Shown one piece after another: positions 39,001 to 46,779 of a stretch of DNA of 64,000 bases. Both the position numbers and the translations under genes were made by a program. This DNA comes from Lacinutrix venerupis (GTDB taxonomy: Bacteria > Bacteroidota > Bacteroidia > Flavobacteriales > Flavobacteriaceae), in the NCBI RefSeq assembly GCF_003663945.1, contig NZ_RCCH01000003.1, positions 330,542-394,541 of the forward strand, given 5' to 3'. Each line of letters begins with the position of its first letter. Positions within the stretch are counted from its first letter, which is position 1. The notes below the pieces were generated by a model, which ran no database searches, was not told the DNA's origin, and saw only the letters and a list, made by a program, of their open reading frames with translations.

Positions 39001-40329
39001 CGAATTCAAGCAAATTACTCTGAAAACAATGGAACCTTTTTACCAGGTTTCTTAGATACACCAGGTTTCATAAGTACTTCTAAGCCAACATTTGGTTACA
39101 CATTAGGAAGCCAAAGCGATATTAGAGATATAGCAGCAAGAAATGGTTGGTTAACAGTATTCCCAGACTTTAATCAGCAATACACAAAAAATCATACCAA
39201 GCAACTTGATTTATCAGCAAATTTAGAACCTATTAACGACTTAAAAATTGATTTAGTAGCTTCAAGAACTTATGCTGAAAATTATTCCGAAAATTATAGA
39301 ATAGAAGACAATCAATACATTTCTTTAACACCAAATGTATTCGGGAACTTTAATATTTCAACATTTACATTACCTACAGCTTTTGGAAAGAGCGACGATA
39401 TTAGTTCGGAGGCTTTTGATGCTTTTAGAGAAAATAGATTAACAATAGCTAGAAGGTTAGCAGCGCAAAATGGAGCTAATGTTAACGATGTTGATGCAGA
39501 TGGTTTTCCATTAGGTTACGGGAAAACTAGTCAAGCGGTATTGTTGCCAGCTTTTTTAAGTGCCTACACAGGACAAAATGCCGAGAAAACTAAATTAGGT
39601 GCTTTTAGAAATATTCCAATTCCAAATTGGGATATAAAATATACAGGATTAATGAAGTTTAATTGGTTTAAAAAACGATTTAAACGTTTATCATTATCTC
39701 ATGGTTATCGCTCAAGTTATACAATTAATCAATTTAGAACAAACCTAGATTTTAACGGTGTAGATTATAGTTTACCTTATGCATCACAACCAGCAGATGA
39801 TATTGATCAGGCAGGTAATTTTAAAAATGCAGAACTATACAGCAATATTAATTTAACAGAATTATTTAGTCCATTAATTAAAATAGACATGGAAATGAAA
39901 AACTCTGTAATTGTTGGAACAGAAATTAGAAAAGATAGGCTATTATCTTTAAGTTTCGATAATAATTTAATGACAGAAATTCAAGGTAACGAATATGCTA
40001 TTAAATTAGGATATAGATTTAAAGATGTAAGAATTAAAACTAAATTAGCTGGGCCTAAAAAGTCTATTGTTAGTGATCTTATAATGGAAGCAAACCTGTC
40101 AGTAAGAGATAACAAAACAATTGTAAGATATTTAGATTTAGAAAATAATCAAATAACAAACGGACAAACAATTTATGGTTTAAAGTATAATGCCAATTAC
40201 TCTTTTAGTAAAAACCTAACAGGTATTTTTTACTTCGATTATACTTTTTCAGAATATGCAATATCTACTGCTTTTCCACAAACAACTATACGCTCAGGGA
40301 TAACCTTAAGGTATAATTTTGGTAACTAA
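33031..40329 (+). CDS. sprA: SprA, outer-membrane translocon of the type IX secretion system
   Basis: This 2,432-residue protein has a signal peptide (hydrophobic core about 15-28, ending SVFAQ) and a very long beta-rich sequence with many aromatic strand ends, finishing in TLRYNFGN. SprA (Sov) is the giant barrel that exports T9SS substrates, including gliding adhesins. The start is a TTG six bases after the ruvA stop: the codon before it is ATT, a stop lies just before that, and the next ATG is inside mature sequence. The ruvA-sprA pairing is common in Flavobacteriaceae. Its presence predicts gliding or T9SS secretion. Confidence 0.95.
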   Translation: MNTTNLYFHKSIKHNLLLVITLLLSFSVFAQITPDPTVENDSVKTGFSFSNIEMPNPNSITSMYTYDPETDRYVYTESVGNFNINYPIILTPKEYQDLIFKENLKNYYQEKIDATDGKKDTSEEAKKNLLPEFYVNSGFFETIFGGNTIEVVPQGSLEMDLGVLFTKQDNPSFSPRNRSNFTFDFDQRISLSLLGKVGERLQVTANYDTEASFDFQQLVKLEYDPTFGGGEDSILQKLEIGNVSMPLNSSLISGAQSLFGVKTKLQFGKTSVTAVFSEQKSDTRSVVAQGGGTLDEFDFFIRDYDENRHFFLAQYFRNNYDKALANYPFINTNVQITRAEVWITNRSNRTENVRNIVALQDIGESEIIGNAGVVVTAGPGAFPDNANNRLDPTNIGGPGSQITNAIRDIATVQAGILIPGFNEGFDYAKLENTRKLVEGQEYTINTQLGYISLNQRLNNDEVLAVAFQYTVGGQVYQVGEFANDGIGATDVETNSNGDVTSVTNNNLILKLLKSSITSVSQPIWDLMMKNIYDTGAYQLSQEDFKLNIFYNESAPLNFITAAEGSGGFGTDFEGEPIDQTTLLRLFNLDRLNYNNDPQTNGDGFFDFVSGITVIPENGKIVFTKVEPFGRYLFDVLDNDGNPGNNVTDYEADTYTNLNQEKYVYDLLYKGTKTAALDEVEKNKFQLKGRYKSSGGDGIAIGGFNVPRGSVKVTAGGRVLVEGVDYTVNYQLGRVQILDEALKASNTPIQVTTENNSIFGQQTKRYTGLNVEHQFNENFLIGATYINLNERPITQKANYNSEPINNTILGFNGNYSTEVPFFTRLVNKLPNVDTDAPSNLSVRGEFAYLLPGAPKGTDLNGEATAYIDDFEGSQNGIDLKSAQSWFLSSRPLEINGTTAADAFSGIRNGYDRALLNWYTIDPIFYSGQRPSGIDDDDISNLYTSRVFVQELFPQQDIAQGQTTVLNTLDLTYYPTERGPYNFSDTNIEPDGNTISTPTNAWAGITRQLTSTDFEQSNVEYIEFWMQDPFQDNPTNPGGKLFFNLGSISEDVLKDGKKQYENGLPTDGNVSLLQSDITPWAIPQNQALIYAFDSTGGERTNQDVGYDGYDDLEEKNITDPTINPNNPTPIPSNISALPDPSADNYQYYLSAEGDILQRYKKYNNVQGNSPDSFSDTNRGSTTQPDVEDINRDNTMNTIDSYFEYELEITRQNLPLNSTNEITAANPIGEFIKDVKIRNRSLPNGETEQVRWYQFRVPVEGEHVVARNGITDLRSIRFARIYLNGFSEQTTFRFGTLDLVRSDWRRYQLALDGGATPSDFDDTEFTVGVVSTQENEGSYESPPGIVPERLNNNNTIIDQNEQSLVVNVCELKPKDARAVYKNISVDMRQYKRLRMFMHAEEGEIPGLLGDKDLIGFIRMGNDLTQNYYQIEVPLKVSTGTTSAALWPTENEINLPLDLLEQIKSLGIANGTLANDNPTFYDVINGVPVEIPFSSQFDGYELGQTRLAIKGNPNFGDVRTLMVGVKNGSTIEQCGEVWFNELRLSDMDNEGGWAAIMSVDSNFADFANVSATGRMSTAGFGSVDQGPQERSREEVKQYDVVTNVNIGQLLPKKWGIQLPFNYGQGVELITPEYDQQYKDLKLQNRIDAAETTEEKDAIREQSEEYTKRRSINFIGVRKVRTGESKPRFYDVENLTFNHSYNKVEHRDFEIERSIDKQARTGASYAYNFEPKIFEPFKKNDSIFTNKYWKLLKDFNLNLLPASFTVNTDINRQFNRQRFRDVELGGNNIGLEELVRRNYNFDFQSTVNWNLTKSLSLNFAVANNNIVRNYFKDNIINGEQDPSRDVWDGYFDVGDANRRSQTLGINYEIPFNKFPALDFISATYSYQGLYQWQKGSDLFGDLVADDGLTYDLGNSISNGNTHNINSTLDMRKFYKYLGIKKKRVVKNSNKVSRVSGATPPGTVKKEEAKKPEAKKSSGVGTEIANFGIGLLTSIKRIQANYSENNGTFLPGFLDTPGFISTSKPTFGYTLGSQSDIRDIAARNGWLTVFPDFNQQYTKNHTKQLDLSANLEPINDLKIDLVASRTYAENYSENYRIEDNQYISLTPNVFGNFNISTFTLPTAFGKSDDISSEAFDAFRENRLTIARRLAAQNGANVNDVDADGFPLGYGKTSQAVLLPAFLSAYTGQNAEKTKLGAFRNIPIPNWDIKYTGLMKFNWFKKRFKRLSLSHGYRSSYTINQFRTNLDFNGVDYSLPYASQPADDIDQAGNFKNAELYSNINLTELFSPLIKIDMEMKNSVIVGTEIRKDRLLSLSFDNNLMTEIQGNEYAIKLGYRFKDVRIKTKLAGPKKSIVSDLIMEANLSVRDNKTIVRYLDLENNQITNGQTIYGLKYNANYSFSKNLTGIFYFDYTFSEYAISTAFPQTTIRSGITLRYNFGN

Positions 40330-40348
40330 ATAACATACCATTTTTCTG

Positions 40349-40379
40349 TTTGAAAAGCCAAAGCAATTAAATACATTTG
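40349..40379 (+). promoter_or_regulatory. Promoter of gcvH
   Basis: TTTG at 40349-40352 and TACATTTG at 40372-40379 with a 19-base spacer match the Bacteroidota consensus at both boxes. They lie just before the gcvH ATG at 40402. Confidence 0.8.
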
Positions 40380-40401
40380 TAAAAATTTTAAAAAATATAT
40401 A

Positions 40402-40782
40402 ATGAATATACCAGCAGAATTAAAATACACAAAAGACCATGAGTGGGTAAAAGTTGATGGTGATACTATTACTATAGGAATTACAGATTTCGCTCAAAGT
40501 GAATTAGGAGATATTGTTTATGTAGAAGTAGAAACTGTAGACGAAACTTTAGATGCCGAAGATGTATTTGGTACTGTTGAAGCTGTAAAAACTGTTTCAG
40601 ATTTATTTTTGCCAGTATCGGGAGAGATTATAGAGTTTAATGAGTCTCTAGAAGATGAACCAGAAAAAGTAAACACAGATCCTTATGGAGAAGGTTGGAT
40701 GGTTAAAGTAAAGGTTGCTAATGCATCAGAATTAGATTTACTTTTATCAGCCGAAGATTACAAAGCATTAATAAGTGCTTAA
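40402..40782 (+). CDS. gcvH: Glycine cleavage system H protein
   Basis: This 126-residue lipoyl carrier shuttles the aminomethyl group between the P, T and L proteins of glycine cleavage. The lipoylation site is Lys63 in [12 protein letters not shown]-terminal KYTKDHEWV is typical of the family. The other gcv genes are not in the window. The last eight bases overlap the next gene. Confidence 0.97.
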   Translation: MNIPAELKYTKDHEWVKVDGDTITIGITDFAQSELGDIVYVEVETVDETLDAEDVFGTVEAVKTVSDLFLPVSGEIIEFNESLEDEPEKVNTDPYGEGWMVKVKVANASELDLLLSAEDYKALISA

Positions 40783-41167
40783 AAAAATTAGCCTTTTAGC
40801 AAGTGTTCTTTATACTATATCTTTAACAGCTTTAAGCTTAATAAACATAAATGATGTTGTAAAAGATATACCATCATTTAACGATAAAGTATTACACGCT
40901 TTAGTTCATTTTATTTTTGTAATTCTTTGGTTTATTGTATTTCGTTATACACTAAATAAACACTACAATAAAGCTATTTTATTAGCAGCATTATCTTCTG
41001 TAGTGTATGGAATATTAATAGAATGTTTTCAAAGTTGGATAACTGTAAGTAGGCAAAGTGACTATAACGATGTGTTTGCTAATGTTTTAGGTATGGTATT
41101 TGCATCTATACTTTTAATAACAATAAAGAAACACTTGTTAAAAAATAATAATAGCTTGCTTTTTTGA
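40775..41167 (+). CDS. VanZ-like membrane protein
   Basis: This 130-residue protein has four hydrophobic segments (about 5-22, 38-58, 68-85, 103-120) and the VanZ-family pattern [16 protein letters not shown] plus [28 protein letters not shown]. It starts with GTG inside the end of gcvH, an eight-base overlap that suggests coupled translation; this gcvH-vanZ pairing is frequent in Flavobacteriaceae. The function is unknown, and no link to glycopeptide resistance should be assumed. Confidence 0.85.
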   Translation: MLKKISLLASVLYTISLTALSLININDVVKDIPSFNDKVLHALVHFIFVILWFIVFRYTLNKHYNKAILLAALSSVVYGILIECFQSWITVSRQSDYNDVFANVLGMVFASILLITIKKHLLKNNNSLLF

Positions 41168-41209
41168 TAAATAAATAGTTATTTTAGCAAAGCATAAATA
41201 ATTTAATTA

Positions 41210-41935
41210 ATGGAAACAAAGAAAAATCCTAAAGCAAACGTAGGCAGAAATAGCTCTCTTTACTTTGCAGTTGGTATGTTGTTAATGTTAGGTTTAACAT
41301 ATACAGCAATCAACTATAAAACCTACGATGATCGTGTTGTAGAAGATAGGTCTATTGATGTTGATGATGAATTGGACGAAGAAATTCCAATTACAAATCA
41401 AGCACCACCACCGCCACCACCACCGCCACCACCGCCACCACCAGCACCAGAAGTTATTGATGTTGTTGAAGATGAAGCGGAGATAGAAGAAACGGTTATC
41501 GAATCTACAGAAACTAATCAAGAAGAAGAGATTGTAGAGGTTGAAGAAATTGTTGTAGAAGAAATCGAAGAAGATGTAGAGGTGTCTTTTGCGGTAATTG
41601 AAAGTGTACCGGAGTATCCTGGTTGTGAGAAAGGAAATAACGATGCTAAGCGTAAATGTATGTCAGATAAAATCAACAAATTAGTTGGTAGAAAATTTGA
41701 CTTAGATTTAGGACAAGAATTAGGATTAAGCGGTAAGCAACGTATCTATGCAAGATTTACAATTGACAAAACAGGAAACATTGTTAACGTTAAAACTCGT
41801 GGTCCACATCCTGGATTAGAGAAAGAAGCTAGAAGAGTTGTAGGTTTAATACCTAAAATGAAGCCTGGTAAACAAAGAGGAAAGCCTGTAAAAGTAACTT
41901 TCGATTTGCCAATAACATTTAACGTACAAGACTAA
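41210..41935 (+). CDS. TonB-family energy transducer with 13-proline run
   Basis: This 241-residue protein has a short cytoplasmic N-terminus, one transmembrane helix (about 17-35), a run of 13 prolines (41405-41443), an acidic Glu/Val-rich spacer (about 85-135) and a TonB C-terminal domain (about 140-241) ending in FDLPITFNVQD. It would couple the proton-motive force to TonB-dependent receptors such as the one at 23817. The C-terminal domain has two Cys (YPGCE...KC). The next gene is a paralogue after a terminator. Confidence 0.9.
   Translation: METKKNPKANVGRNSSLYFAVGMLLMLGLTYTAINYKTYDDRVVEDRSIDVDDELDEEIPITNQAPPPPPPPPPPPPPAPEVIDVVEDEAEIEETVIESTETNQEEEIVEVEEIVVEEIEEDVEVSFAVIESVPEYPGCEKGNNDAKRKCMSDKINKLVGRKFDLDLGQELGLSGKQRIYARFTIDKTGNIVNVKTRGPHPGLEKEARRVVGLIPKMKPGKQRGKPVKVTFDLPITFNVQD
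41405..41443 (+). repeat. Poly-proline codon run in tonB
   Basis: Thirteen consecutive CCA/CCG proline codons form a CCN triplet microsatellite in the periplasmic linker of the TonB protein. Confidence 0.95.
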
Positions 41936-41961
41936 TAATTTAGTTTTTACTATATAAAATT

Positions 41962-41995
41962 AAAAACCCGATACAAATTGTATCGGGTTTTTTGT
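41962..41995 (+). terminator. Terminator of the first tonB gene
   Basis: Arms AAAACCCGATACAA and TTGTATCGGGTTTT pair with a minimal loop and are followed by T residues. It lies 27 bases after the stop and separates the two TonB paralogues into two transcripts. Confidence 0.92.
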
Positions 41996-42051
41996 TTTTG
42001 GTATGCTTATTGTGATTTTATCATAATATTAACATGTAAACTTTAATTATT

Positions 42052-42852
42052 ATGAACAATTTAAACAAAAATCACGATTCCGTTCTGCAAAACGAGAAAA
42101 ACGTGAAAAAATCACAAAAGCATGATGCGAATTTACAAAAAAACTCAACGCTTTACTTTCAAGTAGGATTAATTCTATGCCTCTTGGGAACTTACGCAGC
42201 TTTAGAAATGTCTTTTAAAACAAGTAAGGATTTTGCTTATGTTATTCCAGAAGAAGATAACACCATTTATGAAGTAGATCCTGAAATTTATAAAATTGTA
42301 AAAAAAGAAAATTTAGAAAAGAAAAAAGATGTAGCAAAACCAAAAAGTAAAAATCCTGATTTTGAAATTGTAGACGATAAAAAAGAAATTGAAGAAGCAG
42401 AAGATAAAATTATTGATGTAGTTGTCCCAGATGATAAAAAAATTATTTTAACACCAGATGACTCTAGTTTAAATATTGAGCAACCAGATGAAGAACCAAT
42501 GAATATTATGGCTGTACAAAAAGTTCCAATTTTTCCTGGTTGTGAAGGAGAAACAACTAATGATGGTAGAAGACAATGTCTATCAGAAAAATTATCAAAA
42601 TTAGTGCAACGTAAGTTTGATGTAGATGTTGCTTCAAATTTGGGTATAACAGGAAAGCAGAGAATTTATGTTTCATTTAAAATTAACAAATTAGGTGAAG
42701 TAGAAATTATTAAAACTAAAGCCAATCATAAAGATTTAGAAAAAGAAGCCAATAGAGTAGTTGGTAAAATACCAACTATGCAGCCAGGAAAAAATAATAA
42801 TAACCCAGTAGAGGTTTCTTACATGCTACCAATACAGTTTAATATTCAATAG
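42052..42852 (+). CDS. TonB-family energy transducer, second paralogue
   Basis: This 266-residue protein repeats the layout of its neighbour: an N-terminal segment, a single transmembrane helix (about 37-55), a Lys/Asp/Glu-rich linker without the proline run, and a TonB C-terminal domain (about 160-266). The domain matches the first copy closely, with FPGCE, a second Cys 11 residues later, NKLGEVEI and an end MLPIQFNIQ. Different linkers suggest different reach or partners. It is bounded by terminators on both sides and so is probably transcribed alone. Confidence 0.88.
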   Translation: MNNLNKNHDSVLQNEKNVKKSQKHDANLQKNSTLYFQVGLILCLLGTYAALEMSFKTSKDFAYVIPEEDNTIYEVDPEIYKIVKKENLEKKKDVAKPKSKNPDFEIVDDKKEIEEAEDKIIDVVVPDDKKIILTPDDSSLNIEQPDEEPMNIMAVQKVPIFPGCEGETTNDGRRQCLSEKLSKLVQRKFDVDVASNLGITGKQRIYVSFKINKLGEVEIIKTKANHKDLEKEANRVVGKIPTMQPGKNNNNPVEVSYMLPIQFNIQ

Positions 42853-42873
42853 CATATAATCACAAATTATTAT

Positions 42874-42910
42874 AAACCGTTATTATCTTTAGTAATAACG
42901 GTTTTTTGTT
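42874..42910 (+). terminator. Terminator of the second tonB gene
   Basis: Arms AAACCGTTATTA and TAATAACGGTTT enclose a seven-base loop, and a T-rich tract follows. It lies 21 bases after the stop. Confidence 0.92.
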
Positions 42911-42935
42911 TTTAAGTAAAACTTAAAACTTCAGA

Positions 42936-42963
42936 TTTGAAAATTTTAAAAATGTTATCTTTC
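42936..42963 (+). promoter_or_regulatory. Possible promoter of the RemB-like gene
   Basis: TTTG at 42936-42939 and TATCTTTC at 42956-42963 approximate the -33/-7 consensus with a 16-base spacer. The last base of the -7 box is C instead of G. Confidence 0.4.
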
Positions 42964-42988
42964 GGCAAAATTAAATGCAAAATATACT

Positions 42989-45100
42989 ATGAGGTTTTAC
43001 ACTTTCATTCTAATACTATGTTTTCAATCTTTTTCTTACGCTCAAGATTTTAACGAAATACCACCAGTTTTTGATTTTTGTAAAGATGAGCCTTTAACTA
43101 GTTTACAAAAATGTTTTGATAATCAAGTCTTTAATTTGTTGTTTGCAAACTTTAAAGTACCAAAAAGCATAAGCGATTCTAATTATAAAGGTGAAGTTGT
43201 TATTTTGTTTGAAGTAGATAAAGAAGGCGGTTTTAGAGTAATGTATATAGATGCTGTTTATCCAGAGTTAAAAACTGAAGCTACTCGTGTAATAAGCGAA
43301 TTTCCAAAAGTGGAACCAGCAAAATATAATGGTAATGCAACCTATAAGCAGTATTCAATTACTTTAAAAATACCTTTAGAAAACCAAACAGTTGTAACTG
43401 AGGATTTAGCACTTCAAAATAAAGAAACCGAAGTTTTGGAGTTAAATGCTTTAGAAATTGCTGCAAAAAATGAAATCGATAAAATAAATGCTAATTATAA
43501 AAAGTACGATTATAGTGAATATAGTAGCCAATTAAACATTCCATTTTCACATGAAAATTATGCTAAGTTCGATCGTGCTACAAATTTAATTGGTACAAAT
43601 AGCCATACGGCTTCTAAACCATTTATTTACGAAGTTGTAGCTGCTTATCACGATTTTAAGGCAGAAAATGATGCGTTATTAAAAGATAAAAAAACTTGGA
43701 CAGGTAAAAAGCTTTGGAATGAGCATTTAGTTCAATTACAAGGAAAAGATTATTGGTTTACGGTAGATCCTATTTTTGATTTGCAATTAGGAAAAGATAC
43801 AGATGCCGATTTTAGTTATACTTATAATAATACAAGAGGTGTATTTATACAAGGAGGGTTAGGAAAGAAATTTAATTTCTCTGCTTCAGTTTACGAAAAC
43901 CAAGGACGATTTGCACAATATTTTAACAACTACGCCGAAAGTATTAGACCAGAAGGTGGAGATCCAGCAATAATTCCAGGTCGTGGTATTGCAAAGCGAT
44001 TTAAGGATGATGCATACGATTATCCGGTGGCCGAAGCATATCTTTCTTACACGCCTTCAAAATTTATAAATGTTCAATTCGGGCATGGTAAAAATTTTAT
44101 AGGTGATGGTTACCGTTCTTTACTACAAAGCGACGTCGCAAGCCCTTATCCTTATTTAAAGCTAAATACTAAGTTTTGGAAAATAAAGTATACAAATACA
44201 TATACTTGGTTAAAAGATGTTAGACCAGAAGTTACAGAAGATGGAGCCTTTTTAACAAAATATATTGCCAACCATTATTTAAGTTGGAATGTAAATAAAA
44301 GACTAAATTTAGGGCTGTTTGAATCTGTAATCTGGGCAAACACAAACAATAGAGGTTTCGATATTAATTATTTAAATCCTATAATCTTCTACCGAGCAAT
44401 AGAGTTTGAAACAGGACAAGATGCAGGAAATGCAATTGTTGGAGCTTCAGCAAAATATAAGTTTACAGATAATTTTAATATGTATTCTCAATTTGTTTTA
44501 GATGAATTTTCTCTTGATGATGTTACAGGTGGGAATAAGAGTTGGAAAAATAAATTCGGTTTGCAATTAGGTGCTAAATATTACAATGCATTTAAAATTA
44601 AAGATTTAATACTTCAAGCCGAATATAATGCGGTGCGACCTTATACTTATTCACATAATACTATAACTTTAAATTATGCACATAACAATCAACCAATGGC
44701 GCACCTTTGGGGAGCAAACTTTAGAGAGTTGGTATTAATTGGGCGTTATAGAAAAGGAAGAGTTTTTGGAGAGGCAAAATTAATTGCAGGTGTTCGCGGT
44801 TTTGATGTTAATAATAGTACAGATAATTTTAATTACGGAGGTAATATATTTGAAAGTGAAGTAAATAGACCTTTCGATTCTGGAGTAGAAATTGGGCAAG
44901 GCATTAAAACTAATACAATTAATGCTAGCATTCAAGGCGGTTACTTAATAAATCCAGCATCAAATTTAAAAGTGTTTGCAAATGTAAGTTACCGTAATTT
45001 TAATCCTGAAGCAGAAACAATGTCGGTACTAAACAATAGTACGGTTTGGTTTAATTTTGGAATTAGAACAGACTTATTTAATTGGTATTTTGATTTGTAG
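42989..45100 (+). CDS. remB: RemB-like gliding motility protein, TonB-C-like domain plus Wzi-like barrel
   Basis: This 703-residue protein has a signal peptide (ending near SFSYAQ, residue 19). Residues 20-130 look like the TonB C-terminal domain of the two genes before it, with FDFCKD, a second Cys 10 residues later, and VVILFEVDKEGGFRVMYID. From about residue 170 to the end it is beta-rich and resembles capsule-assembly Wzi-like outer-membrane barrels, ending in LFNWYFDL. Flavobacterial proteins of this length and kind are named RemB and linked to gliding. The symbol is my best recognition, not proven. Confidence 0.65.
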   Translation: MRFYTFILILCFQSFSYAQDFNEIPPVFDFCKDEPLTSLQKCFDNQVFNLLFANFKVPKSISDSNYKGEVVILFEVDKEGGFRVMYIDAVYPELKTEATRVISEFPKVEPAKYNGNATYKQYSITLKIPLENQTVVTEDLALQNKETEVLELNALEIAAKNEIDKINANYKKYDYSEYSSQLNIPFSHENYAKFDRATNLIGTNSHTASKPFIYEVVAAYHDFKAENDALLKDKKTWTGKKLWNEHLVQLQGKDYWFTVDPIFDLQLGKDTDADFSYTYNNTRGVFIQGGLGKKFNFSASVYENQGRFAQYFNNYAESIRPEGGDPAIIPGRGIAKRFKDDAYDYPVAEAYLSYTPSKFINVQFGHGKNFIGDGYRSLLQSDVASPYPYLKLNTKFWKIKYTNTYTWLKDVRPEVTEDGAFLTKYIANHYLSWNVNKRLNLGLFESVIWANTNNRGFDINYLNPIIFYRAIEFETGQDAGNAIVGASAKYKFTDNFNMYSQFVLDEFSLDDVTGGNKSWKNKFGLQLGAKYYNAFKIKDLILQAEYNAVRPYTYSHNTITLNYAHNNQPMAHLWGANFRELVLIGRYRKGRVFGEAKLIAGVRGFDVNNSTDNFNYGGNIFESEVNRPFDSGVEIGQGIKTNTINASIQGGYLINPASNLKVFANVSYRNFNPEAETMSVLNNSTVWFNFGIRTDLFNWYFDL

Positions 45101-45124
45101 AATAGACTTTACAACGTATCTTTG
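45094..45124 (+). promoter_or_regulatory. Promoter of the cyoE oxidase-assembly operon
   Basis: TTTG at 45094-45097 and TATCTTTG at 45117-45124 with a 19-base spacer match the Bacteroidota consensus. The -33 box overlaps the last codons of the RemB-like gene. Confidence 0.78.
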
Positions 45125-45170
45125 CATCAAATTTTTAAAAGCTTATAAAAGCTTTAAATAAAGAAATACT

Positions 45171-46055
45171 TTGAGCACTACAGTTGTAAAACATTCCTTG
45201 ATTTCAGATTTTAAAGAAATCACAAAAATGCGATTAGCATTAAGTGTGGTATTCTCATCCGTTGCAGGTTATTTATTAGGTGCAGATACTGTAGATTTTA
45301 CTACACTTTTACTATTGGCTTTAGGAGGCTATTTTATGGTTGGCGCATCTAACGCGTATAATCAAATTATAGAAAAAGATTTAGATGCTTTAATGGACAG
45401 AACTAAAAATCGTCCTATTCCTGCTGGCCGTATGACTGTGCGTACTGCTTTTATTATCGCTACTATTTTTACTATTCTTGGTATTGCTATTTTATATTAT
45501 ATAAATCCGCAAACAGCAATGTTTGGTGCAATTTCTATTTTTTTATACACTTGCGCATACACACCATTAAAAACAAAAACACCTTTGGCAGTGTTTGTTG
45601 GTGCCATTCCTGGAGCAATACCATTTATGTTAGGTTGGGTAGCAGCAACTAATGATTTTGGTATAGAACCAGGAACACTATTTGCCTTACAATTTTTTTG
45701 GCAATTCCCTCACTTTTGGGCTATTGGTTGGTTTTTATATAACGACTATAAAAAGGGAGGCTTTTTTATGTTGCCAACAGGTAAACAAGATAAAGGTACA
45801 GCTGTACAAACAATTATGTATACCATATGGACTATTCTAGTTTCAATTGTACCAGTTTTTGGTGTAACAGGAAAGTTAGAGTTGTCTTATATAGCTGCAA
45901 CTATTGTTTTTGGTTTAGGTTTATTTATGCTGTATTATGCATTTCAGTTATTTAAAAAAATGACAGAAAAAGCAGCTAAACAACTTATGTTAGCTAGCGT
46001 ATCTTACATCACATTAATACAAATTATTTACGTAGTAGATAAATTTATTAGATAA
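45171..46055 (+). CDS. cyoE: Protoheme IX farnesyltransferase (heme O synthase)
   Basis: This 294-residue membrane prenyltransferase makes heme O, the precursor of the heme A used by the oxidase at 18709. The UbiA-family Asp-rich site is seen in NQIIEKDLDALMDRT-KNRP and helices fill the rest. The start is TTG: no ATG occurs until residue 20, and TTG gives the usual N-terminal length. It heads an operon of oxidase subunit and assembly genes. Confidence 0.95.
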   Translation: MSTTVVKHSLISDFKEITKMRLALSVVFSSVAGYLLGADTVDFTTLLLLALGGYFMVGASNAYNQIIEKDLDALMDRTKNRPIPAGRMTVRTAFIIATIFTILGIAILYYINPQTAMFGAISIFLYTCAYTPLKTKTPLAVFVGAIPGAIPFMLGWVAATNDFGIEPGTLFALQFFWQFPHFWAIGWFLYNDYKKGGFFMLPTGKQDKGTAVQTIMYTIWTILVSIVPVFGVTGKLELSYIAATIVFGLGLFMLYYAFQLFKKMTEKAAKQLMLASVSYITLIQIIYVVDKFIR

Positions 46056-46057
46056 TC

Positions 46058-46639
46058 ATGGATTTAACACAAGGTACTTTAAAAGAAAAAAATAGCAGAG
46101 CTAAAAAAATGATGCTTTGGTTTGGACTAATTGCATTATTTATGTCGTTTGCTGGTTTAACAAGTGCAGTTATTATTAGTAGAAAACGTCCAGACTGGTC
46201 TCAAGAATTAGAGTTACCACAAGTATTTTTAATTAGTGTTTTTGTAATATTGGCAAGTAGTGTTGCGTATATTTTAGCACAACGTGCTTTAAAAAATAAT
46301 AATAGAAAGTTAACAACTTCTTTTTTATTACTTAGCTTTATATTAGGTGTAATATTTATTTTCCTTCAATTTCAAGGTTTTAAAGCATTAATAGATTCTG
46401 GATACTATTTTACTGGGCAAACAAGCGATCCTAAAGCGTCTTTTATATTTTTAATTGCATTTTTTCATTTATTACACGTCGCCGTCGGATTAATTTGTTT
46501 GTTGGTTGTAATTTATAATCATTTTAAACAAAAGTACACAGCTAATAATATGCTAGGTATGGAATTAGCAGGAACATTTTGGCATTTTATTGATATACTG
46601 TGGGTATTCTTATATTTACTCATGTATTTTGTAGGCTAG
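46058..46639 (+). CDS. Cytochrome c oxidase subunit III-like protein, short form
   Basis: This 193-residue protein has five hydrophobic helices (about 18-38, 52-70, 82-102, 122-145, 170-190) and the subunit III pattern FFHLLHVAVGLICL and GTFWHFIDILWVFLYLLMYF. It belongs to the heme-copper oxidase subunit III family. It starts two bases after cyoE. A second, longer subunit III gene follows, so the two may have distinct roles. Confidence 0.9.
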   Translation: MDLTQGTLKEKNSRAKKMMLWFGLIALFMSFAGLTSAVIISRKRPDWSQELELPQVFLISVFVILASSVAYILAQRALKNNNRKLTTSFLLLSFILGVIFIFLQFQGFKALIDSGYYFTGQTSDPKASFIFLIAFFHLLHVAVGLICLLVVIYNHFKQKYTANNMLGMELAGTFWHFIDILWVFLYLLMYFVG

Positions 46640-46740
46640 ATTTTTATAATAATATCAAGGAAGAAAAAGAGAATTTACTAATCAAATAAAACAAGGCTCA
46701 AAAATTACAGTTTAACATTTCTTTAGTAGAAGAAAATGAT

Positions 46741-46748
46741 TATTTTTG
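46741..46748 (+). promoter_or_regulatory. -7 element of the second subunit III gene
   Basis: TATTTTTG matches TAnnTTTG, 31 bases before the ATG at 46780, inside a 140-base gap. It suggests that the longer subunit III can be transcribed apart from cyoE. Confidence 0.5.
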
Positions 46749-46779
46749 TGCAATATTTAAAATTAACGAACTCAACTAT

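Noticed and set aside
40775..41167. VanZ-like gene as antibiotic resistance
   Set aside because: The VanZ fold is widespread in proteins unrelated to resistance. The context is a gcvH overlap with no van genes nearby.
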